Positions 7,503 through 12,795 of a stretch of 12,795 bases of DNA are shown in pieces. How positions within the stretch are numbered: the stretch's first letter is position 1; each line of letters starts with the position of its first letter. The stretch lies in contig JAFGIA010000329.1 of the NCBI GenBank assembly GCA_016929795.1, positions 1 through 12,795 on the forward strand, in the 5' to 3' direction. The stretch is from Anaerolineae bacterium. Lineage in GTDB: Bacteria; Chloroflexota; Anaerolineae; JAAYZQ01. A program made the translations under genes and the position numbers. The notes below the pieces were generated by a model, which was not told where the DNA came from, did no database searches, and worked only from the letters and a program-made list of their open reading frames with translations.

Positions 7503-7521
7503 ATCACAAATCACAAATCGA
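7494..7521. repeat. Four-copy heptanucleotide tandem repeat
   Basis: AAATCGT, GAATCAC, AAATCAC and AAATCGA follow one another without gaps, spanning the stop codon of the preceding gene and ending 7 bp before the next -35 box. Possibly a slippage-prone spacer. It contains GTGAATCAC at 7499-7507, which also occurs at 152-160. Confidence 0.5.
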
Positions 7522-7527
7522 TCCGCC

Positions 7528-7556
7528 TTGACAGATCGACGCACCTCTGATATACT
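7528..7556 (+). promoter_or_regulatory. Promoter of the peptide-type ABC transporter operon
   Basis: TTGACA (7528-7533), a 17-bp spacer and TATACT (7551-7556) make one of the best promoters in the window, as expected for abundant binding proteins. Initiation is expected near 7563. Confidence 0.8.
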
Positions 7557-7562
7557 AAATCG

Positions 7563-7771
7563 CGCTTGTCAAACAAAGGCGAGTGAAGATTCGTCGTTTC
7601 GCCAGACAATGGCCCGTGCTGGTTGGAAGAAACGACAGCGCGTACTTTTTTCGCAACAGGAGTACGCCGAGCGACATCTGGAGAGGGGGTGATCATAAGA
7701 AAAGCCTGAGCAGTTCGATGATTCGACTGAAAGATTGCCGAACCATGAAGTGACTGAAGGAGGAGACTACA
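7563..7771 (+). promoter_or_regulatory. Long leader of the ABC transporter operon
   Basis: About 210 untranslated nucleotides precede the GTG at 7772. GTCGTTTC at 7593-7600 pairs perfectly with GAAACGAC at 7629-7636. GCGTAC at 7640-7645 can pair with GTACGC at 7662-7667, enclosing a T6 run (7646-7651) in the loop. Because the T run can lie either just after the first stem or inside the second, a two-state attenuator is conceivable, but the first stem is nine bases from the T run. I do not recognise a known riboswitch. The ribosome site AAGGAGGAG at 7757-7765 closes the leader. Confidence 0.4.
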
Positions 7772-9592
7772 GTGACAGGCAAACGTGCAGTATTTTCTAT
7801 CCTGCTGGTTCTCGCCCTGGTGACCAGCTTTCTAAGTGCATGCGGCGCCACCCCTGTGCCAGAGGCCACCCAGGCACCGGCACAGCCCACCTCCGCTGAG
7901 GCCCAACCGGAGGCCACCGAAGCCCCGCCGCCCGAGCCCACGGCTGCCGAGCCCGAGCCTGCCGCCGGCGGCACCTTCATCTTTGGCCGCGGCGGCGACT
8001 CGGTCCAGCTCGACCCGGCCATCGTCACCGACGGCGAGAGCTTTCGCGTCACCGGCCAGTGCCTCGAGCCCCTCTACCAGTACGAGCCCGGCTCCACCAC
8101 CCCCATCCCGGCCCTCGCCACCGAATGCTCGCCCAACGACGACGGCACCGAGTGGACCTGCGCCCTGCGCCAGGGCGTCAAGTTCCACGACGGCACCGAC
8201 TTTAACGCCGACGCCGTCATCTTTAACTTTGAGCGCTGGCGCTTCACCGACAACCCCTACCACTTTGAGAGCCAGGTCTTTGAATACTACGAGTACATGT
8301 GGTCCGGCTTTGACGACGCCAGCGTCATCACCGCCGTCGAAAAGGTCGACGACTATACCGTCAAGTTCGTCCTGGGCGCGCCCGTGGCCCCCTTCCTGGC
8401 CAACCTGGCCATGGACATGTTTGCCATCTCCAGCCCGACGGCCTTTGAGCAGTACGGCGAGGACTATGGCCTGCCCTCCGCCGGCTGCGTGGGCACCGGT
8501 CCCTTCAAGTTCGTCGAATGGGTCGAGGCCGACCACATCACCGTCGAGGCCAACGACGACTACTGGGGCGGCCGCCCAACCATCGACCAGATCGTCTTCC
8601 GCGTCATCCCCGACGACTCGGCTCGCTACCTGGCCTTGCAGGCCGGCGACATCCACGCCCTGGAACAGGCCACGCTCGAGGACATCCAGGCCGCCGAAGC
8701 CGATCCCAACCTCTACGTCCAGGCCCGCCCCGCCCTCAACACCGGCTACCTCGCCTTCAACTATGCCCTCGAAGAGATGAAGGACATCAACTTCCGCAAG
8801 GCCGTGGCCCACGCCATCAACCGCCAGGGCCTGCAGGAGAACTTCTTTGGGACCTACGGCGAAGTGGCCACCAACTTCTTGCCGCCGCTGATCCTGGGCC
8901 ACAACGACGACATCGAGGATTGGGCCTACGATCCCGACCTGGCCAAGCAGTATCTGGCCGATGCTGGCTTCCCCGATGGCCTCAGCGAGGTGACCCTCGC
9001 CCAGGACATCGTGGATGCGGAAGGCAACGTCGTCTATGCCGCCGGCGACAAGATCCCGCTGCGCCTCTACTACCTGCCCATCACCCGCTTCTACTTCCCC
9101 AGCCCCAAAGAGGTCGCCGAGGGCATGGCGGCCGACCTGGCGCGGGTTGGCATCAACGTCACGCTCGAACTGGCCGGCGACTGGTCGACCTACCTCGGCC
9201 TGCGGCGCACCGGACAACTGGTCGGCCTCTACCAGCTCGGCTGGGGTGGCGACAACGGAGACCCGGACAACTTTCACGGCTACTTCTGGGGCTTTGGTGG
9301 CGACGACAGGGTTGGCGACGATCCTTCAGCCTGGGTCAAATCACCCGACAAGCGCGAGGGCTTTTACGCCAACACCGAGGTGGCCGCCCTCTGCTACCAG
9401 GGCCAGATCAACCCCGACCGCGCCGAGCGAGAGCAGATCTACAAAGAGATCGAGCAGCTCCTGCACGACGATGTCGCCCGCGTGTGGTTGGTGCACAACA
9501 ACACACCGCTTCTCTTCTCCAATGTCGTGAGCGGCTACGTCGCTCAACCCGTGGGCGCCGACTACTACGAGTTCGTCGTCCTGGAGCAATAA
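7772..9592 (+). CDS. ABC transporter substrate-binding lipoprotein, family 5 (peptide/nickel type)
   Basis: A 606-residue lipoprotein that should capture a solute, probably a peptide or similar, outside the membrane and deliver it to a Dpp/Opp-type permease. The GTG start at 7772 is set by AAGGAGG eight bases upstream. The signal peptide ends in the lipobox LSAC, with Cys24 the lipidated residue. Residues 25-65 form a Pro/Ala/Glu/Thr tether. SBP_bac_5 covers 66-606, about the normal length: an early LDPAIVTD segment, FHDGTDFNADAVIFNFERW typical of the family, a CVGTGPFKFVEW strand, DDYWGGRPTID, and a late LGWGGDNGDPDNF. First gene of the operon; a near-identical domain occurs in the next gene. 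Substrate cannot be read from the sequence. Confidence 0.95.
   Translation: MTGKRAVFSILLVLALVTSFLSACGATPVPEATQAPAQPTSAEAQPEATEAPPPEPTAAEPEPAAGGTFIFGRGGDSVQLDPAIVTDGESFRVTGQCLEPLYQYEPGSTTPIPALATECSPNDDGTEWTCALRQGVKFHDGTDFNADAVIFNFERWRFTDNPYHFESQVFEYYEYMWSGFDDASVITAVEKVDDYTVKFVLGAPVAPFLANLAMDMFAISSPTAFEQYGEDYGLPSAGCVGTGPFKFVEWVEADHITVEANDDYWGGRPTIDQIVFRVIPDDSARYLALQAGDIHALEQATLEDIQAAEADPNLYVQARPALNTGYLAFNYALEEMKDINFRKAVAHAINRQGLQENFFGTYGEVATNFLPPLILGHNDDIEDWAYDPDLAKQYLADAGFPDGLSEVTLAQDIVDAEGNVVYAAGDKIPLRLYYLPITRFYFPSPKEVAEGMAADLARVGINVTLELAGDWSTYLGLRRTGQLVGLYQLGWGGDNGDPDNFHGYFWGFGGDDRVGDDPSAWVKSPDKREGFYANTEVAALCYQGQINPDRAEREQIYKEIEQLLHDDVARVWLVHNNTPLLFSNVVSGYVAQPVGADYYEFVVLEQ
7967..9592 (+). 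repeat. Duplicated SBP_bac_5 module, copy 1
   Basis: This 1,626-bp segment and the one at 10675-12300 are the same length, with no insertion or deletion needed to align them end to end, including the last codon before the stop. By hand I count about 36 differing residues out of 541, roughly 93% identity. The first 125 bp (7967-8091) differ at a single base. Confidence 0.9.
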
Positions 9593-9614
9593 CCGTAGTG
9601 TGGAAGAATATCTG

Positions 9615-9681
9615 CTCAATAATCGGGGATTGGGGTGTGTGCGGTGCCCGCACACGCCCCAACTTCCCCCCCTTTATTGAG
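9615..9681 (+). terminator. Long nested hairpin between the two binding-protein genes
   Basis: A 15-bp inner stem pairs 9630-9644 with 9648-9662 around a TGC loop (one G-U pair). GGGG at 9625-9628 can pair with C residues at 9666-9672, and CTCAATAA (9615-9622) pairs perfectly with TTATTGAG (9674-9681). There is no terminal T tract, so it is more likely an mRNA-stabilising or partial-termination structure that lets the first binding protein be made in excess. Read on either strand it is equally stable. Confidence 0.6.
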
Positions 9682-9723
9682 ATGATACGTGGAAGAATCA
9701 AATAACCAAAGGAGGAGATTGTG

Positions 9724-12300
9724 ATGATCGGTAAGCGTTCACTCTTTTCTGTGCTGCTGGTCCTGACCCTGATAGCCAGCATGTTAGCGGCGTGTGGTGC
9801 CACGCCCGAGCCGGAAGCGACCACCGCTCCCCAGGAACCGGCGGCGCCGCAGCCCACCTCAGCTCCAGCCGAACCGGGTGAAGAGGACCTGCTCGACCAG
9901 GTCATGGCCGCTGGCAAGCTGGTGGTGTCGACCGACCCCAACTATGCCCCGCAGAGCTTTATCAACGATGCGGGCGAGCTCGATGGATTCGACGTCAAAG
10001 TGGCCCAAGAAGTTGCCGGGCGACTCGGCGTCGAGGTCGAATTCGTCACGCCTGACTGGGACCTGATCACCGCCGGCAACTGGGGCGGACGCTGGGACCT
10101 GAGCGTTGGATCGATGACCCCCACCGAGAGCCGCGCCGAAGTACTCTGGTTCACCGCCCCCTACTACTACACTCCGGCTTCGTTCGCCGTGCACAAGGAC
10201 AACACAAGCATCAAGGACGTGTCTGACCTTTCGGGCAAGACCGTCGGCCTGGGCACAGCCACCACCTACGAAGCCTATCTCGACGGCTCGCTGGCGATCA
10301 TGGGCGGCGAGATCATGTACGATCCGCCCTCGGGCATCACCGTGCAGCCCTATGCCACCGACGCCGAGTCGATCGAGGATCTGAGCCTGGGTGATGGCGT
10401 GCGTCTCGACGCCGTCATGTCGGCCCAGCCGACGATCCAGAACGCCATCGACAGCGGCCTGCCGCTCAAGTACGTGGGCACGCCGGCCTTCTACGAGCCG
10501 CTCGCCTTTGCTCTCGACAAGAGCCGTGGCAAGTCGGATGCGATGCTCGCCCGGCTCAACGAGATCCTGGCCGAGATGCACGGGGACGGCACCCTCACGG
10601 CGCTGTCCACCGAGTTTTACGGCATCGACCTCACCACGCTGGTCAAACCCGGCGAAGCCCCGGCCGTGGGTGGCGGCGGCACCTTCATCTTTGGCCGCGG
10701 CGGCGACTCGGTCCAGCTCGACCCGGCCATCGTCACCGACGGCGAAAGCTTTCGCGTCACCGGCCAGTGCCTCGAGCCCCTCTACCAGTACGAGCCCGGA
10801 TCCACCACGCCCATCCCGGCGCTCGCCACCGAGTGCACGCCCAACGACGACGGCACGGAATGGACGTGTGCGCTGCGCGAGAACGTCATGTTCCACGACG
10901 GCACTCCTTTTAACGCCGACGCCGTCATCTTTAACTTTGATCGCTGGCGCTTCACCGACAACCCCTACCACTTTGAGAGCCAGGTCTTTGAGTATTACGA
11001 GTACATGTGGGGCGGCTTTGACGACGCCAGCACCATCACGGCCGTCGAAAAGGTCGACGACTATACCGTCAGATTCGTGCTGAGCGCGCCGGTAGCGCCC
11101 TTCCTCGCGAACCTGGCGATGGACATGTTCGCCATCTCCAGCCCTGCCGCCTTTGAGCAGCACGGCGAGGACTATGGCCTGCCCTCCGCCGGCTGTGTGG
11201 GCACCGGTCCCTTCAAGTTCGTCGAATGGGTCGAGGCCGACCACATCACCGTCGAAGCGTACGACGACTACTGGGGCGGCCGCCCGACCATCGACCAGAT
11301 CGTCTGGCGCGTGATCCCCGACGACTCGGCTCGCTACCTGGCCCTGCGGGCCGGCGACATCCACGCCCTGGAACAGGCCACGCTCGAGGACATCCAGGCC
11401 GCCGATGCCGATCCAGATCTGTACGTCGAGGCCCGTCCGGCGCTCAACACCGGCTACCTGGCCTTCAACTATGCCATCGAAGAGATGCAGGACATCAACT
11501 TCCGCATGGCCGTCGCCCACGCCATCAACCGCCAGGGCCTGCAGGAAAACTTTTTCGGGGAGTATGGTGAAGTAGCCACCAACTTCTTGCCGCCGCTGAT
11601 CCTGGGCCACAACAACGACATCGAAGACTGGGCCTATGATCCCGACCTGGCGCGGCAGTATCTGGCCGATGCCGGCTTCCCCGATGGCATCAGCGAGGTG
11701 ACCCTGGCCCAGGACATCGTGGATGGTGAGGGCAACGTCGTCTATGCCGCCGGCGACAAGATCCCGCTGCGCCTCTACTACCTGCCCATCACCCGCTTCT
11801 ACTTCCCGAGCCCGAAAGAGGTCGCCGAGGGGATGGCTGCCGACCTGTCCCGGGCCGGCATCAACGTCACGCTCGAACTGGCCGGCGACTGGTCGACCTA
11901 CCTCGGCCTGCGGCGCACTGGCCAACTGGCCGGGCTGTACCAGCTGGGCTGGGGTGGCGACAATGGTGACCCCGACAACTTCCATGGCTACTTCTTTGGC
12001 TTTGGTGGTGCTGACAAGGTCGGCGACGATCCTTCAGCCTGGGTCAAGTCACCCGATATGCGCGAGGGCTTTTACGCCAATCAGGAAGTGGCCGCCCTCT
12101 GCTACGAGGGACAGATCAATCCAGACCGGGCGGAGCGAGAGCAGATCTACAAAGAGATCGAGCAGCTCCTGCACGACGATGTCGCCCGCATCTGGCTGGT
12201 GCACAACAACACGCCGCTCCTCTTCTCGAACGTGGTAAGCGGCTACGTGGCGCAGCCCGTGGGCGCTGACTACTACGAGTTCGTCGTCCTGGAACAGTAG
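9724..12300 (+). CDS. Fused two-domain substrate-binding lipoprotein: SBP_bac_3 plus SBP_bac_5
   Basis: An 858-residue lipoprotein. I choose the ATG at 9724 over the GTG at 9721 because it aligns exactly with the paralogue start; AAAGGAGG lies at 9708-9714. Lipobox LAAC, Cys24. Residues 25-52 are a tether. Residues about 53-308 are a family-3, amino-acid-type binding domain: LVVSTDPNYAPQSF, GFDVKVAQEVAGRLG, then MTPTESRAEVLWFTAPYYY with R137 at the carboxylate-binding position, and GKTVGLGTATTYEAYL. Where HisJ-type proteins have the amino-group-binding Asp, this one reads LDAVMSAQ (228-235). A short linker ending in Gly residues leads into an SBP_bac_5 domain at 318-858, about 93% identical to the preceding protein. 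The frame is continuous across the join with no stop or slippery run, so it is a real fusion. It lies between a single-domain paralogue and a DppB-like permease. Confidence 0.93.
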   Translation: MIGKRSLFSVLLVLTLIASMLAACGATPEPEATTAPQEPAAPQPTSAPAEPGEEDLLDQVMAAGKLVVSTDPNYAPQSFINDAGELDGFDVKVAQEVAGRLGVEVEFVTPDWDLITAGNWGGRWDLSVGSMTPTESRAEVLWFTAPYYYTPASFAVHKDNTSIKDVSDLSGKTVGLGTATTYEAYLDGSLAIMGGEIMYDPPSGITVQPYATDAESIEDLSLGDGVRLDAVMSAQPTIQNAIDSGLPLKYVGTPAFYEPLAFALDKSRGKSDAMLARLNEILAEMHGDGTLTALSTEFYGIDLTTLVKPGEAPAVGGGGTFIFGRGGDSVQLDPAIVTDGESFRVTGQCLEPLYQYEPGSTTPIPALATECTPNDDGTEWTCALRENVMFHDGTPFNADAVIFNFDRWRFTDNPYHFESQVFEYYEYMWGGFDDASTITAVEKVDDYTVRFVLSAPVAPFLANLAMDMFAISSPAAFEQHGEDYGLPSAGCVGTGPFKFVEWVEADHITVEAYDDYWGGRPTIDQIVWRVIPDDSARYLALRAGDIHALEQATLEDIQAADADPDLYVEARPALNTGYLAFNYAIEEMQDINFRMAVAHAINRQGLQENFFGEYGEVATNFLPPLILGHNNDIEDWAYDPDLARQYLADAGFPDGISEVTLAQDIVDGEGNVVYAAGDKIPLRLYYLPITRFYFPSPKEVAEGMAADLSRAGINVTLELAGDWSTYLGLRRTGQLAGLYQLGWGGDNGDPDNFHGYFFGFGGADKVGDDPSAWVKSPDMREGFYANQEVAALCYEGQINPDRAEREQIYKEIEQLLHDDVARIWLVHNNTPLLFSNVVSGYVAQPVGADYYEFVVLEQ
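10675..12300 (+). repeat. Duplicated SBP_bac_5 module, copy 2
   Basis: Partner of 7967-9592. The signal peptide, tether start (CGATP-x-PEAT-x-AP) and ribosome site are also shared between the two genes, so the whole gene was duplicated and the SBP_3 domain was either inserted in this copy or lost from the other. Confidence 0.9.
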
Positions 12301-12352
12301 CTGCTGCATCGTGGCTCCGTTCAAGGATGAAGCGGACGTGAACTAGGATCAC

Positions 12353-12393
12353 ACAGGGGGTGTGGCTGCCTTCTGGCCGGCCGCACCCCCTGT
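12353..12393 (+). terminator. Hairpin between the fused binding protein and the permease
   Basis: ACAGGGGGTG (12353-12362) pairs perfectly with CACCCCCTGT (12384-12393), and GGC/GCC bases inside can extend it. No T tract follows. It lies in a 169-nt gap that otherwise holds no gene, before the ribosome site of the permease. A partial terminator or 3'-end stabiliser for the binding-protein mRNA is likely. Confidence 0.6.
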
Positions 12394-12469
12394 CTGCTTG
12401 AGCACCGGGATCCGGGCCCACGGCCGGGCCGATCTCCTGTGTGTGAGCCGGTACTAGAGTGGAGGAAGC

Positions 12470-12795
12470 TTGACCCGATACGTAGTCCGTCGCCTTGTGA
12501 CCCTGCTGCCAACGCTGCTGGGGGTGACCATTGTCATCTTTCTTTTCCTGCGCCTCATCCCCGGCGACCCAGCCGTGGCCATGCTTGGCGAGCACGCCGC
12601 TACCGAAAATGTCGAGCGCATTCGCGAACAGCTTGGCCTGAACCGCCCCCTCTTCCTGGACCGGGAGGCGCTAGAAGAGGGTGACATTGGTGGCTTCTTT
12701 GACACGCAATACATTCGATACGTGGGCCGGTTGCTCCGCGGCGACCTGGGCGACTCGATTCACCGGCGCATTCCCATCAACGACACACTCAAGGA
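12470..12795 (+). CDS. DppB/OppB-type ABC transporter permease, 5' part
   Basis: The first 108 codons of an inner-membrane permease; the gene leaves the window at the right edge. The start is a TTG at 12470 with GGAGG at 12461-12465, a short spacing; it gives (M)TRYVVRRLVTLLPTLLGVT, the typical DppB N-terminus with the first helix near residues 9-30. The family motif LRLIPGDPA and 'IREQLGLNRPL' follow. Between GLNRPLF and YIRYVGRLLRGDLGDSI there is an extra acidic and aromatic segment (DREALEEGDIGGFFDTQ) compared with classical DppB. Full-length members are about 310-340 residues. It should form the channel with a DppC-like partner and take substrate from the binding proteins encoded just upstream. 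Confidence 0.92.
   Translation, partial: MTRYVVRRLVTLLPTLLGVTIVIFLFLRLIPGDPAVAMLGEHAATENVERIREQLGLNRPLFLDREALEEGDIGGFFDTQYIRYVGRLLRGDLGDSIHRRIPINDTLK

Noticed and set aside
7528..7572. TTGACA / TGTCAA inverted repeat flanking the importer promoter as an operator
   Set aside because: Only six bases per arm, and one arm is simply the -35 box. Chance is sufficient.
7503..7692. Coding sequence continuing the frame from 6655 to the stop at 7692
   Set aside because: It arises from the C7 frameshift, is low-complexity, and covers a near-perfect promoter at 7528-7556.
9859..11985. 708-codon open frame on the minus strand
   Set aside because: It lies exactly opposite the fused binding-protein gene and is a GC-skew shadow rich in Val, Gly and Asp. 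A similar antisense frame (7832-9277) faces the paralogue, as expected from duplicated codon composition. Neither has a ribosome site or promoter.

Overview
The window is GC-rich DNA (roughly 60% or more by eye) that looks like a Chloroflexota (Chloroflexi) genome. This rests on style: secreted proteins carry long Thr/Pro 'PTATPTPT' linkers, one has a 'YLPLVLR' stretch before its linker, beta-propeller surface proteins are present, and substrate-binding lipoproteins have Pro/Ala/Glu-rich tethers after the lipobox. Promoters fit the -35/-10 consensus with 17-bp spacers closely, and Shine-Dalgarno sites are strong. No ribosomal or transfer RNA gene, CRISPR array, transposase or integrase was seen.

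Layout. 1-365: a possible minus-strand gene fragment, then a perfect consensus promoter with a hairpin at its start point and a leader of about 230 nt. 366-1058: secreted, tryptophan-rich protein of unknown function, followed by a hairpin terminator. 1271-2839 and 2862-5105 (22 nt apart, probably one operon): a membrane-anchored seven-bladed beta-propeller with a long Ser/Thr/Pro linker, then a PMT/ArnT-like GT-C membrane glycosyltransferase. The glycosyltransferase gene has an in-frame palindromic repeat inserted. 5138-6379 (minus, convergent): secreted seven-bladed PD40/TolB-like propeller with its own promoter. 6655-7502: probable cytoplasmic nucleotide-sugar-transferase-like protein, broken by a one-base frameshift in a C7 run. 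7528 to the window end: a peptide-type ABC importer operon starting from a near-perfect promoter and a leader of about 210 nt. It encodes a family-5 substrate-binding lipoprotein, a second lipoprotein in which a family-3 (amino-acid type) binding domain is fused ahead of a near-identical family-5 domain, and the start of a DppB-type permease. Each binding-protein gene is followed by a strong RNA hairpin.

How the genes work together: the right half encodes solute capture and import. The left half encodes cell-surface display, and the propeller/glycosyltransferase pair could be a substrate and modifying-enzyme cassette (inference). The most unusual items are the two-domain SBP_3-SBP_5 receptor beside its single-domain paralogue, and the palindromic element translated inside the glycosyltransferase.
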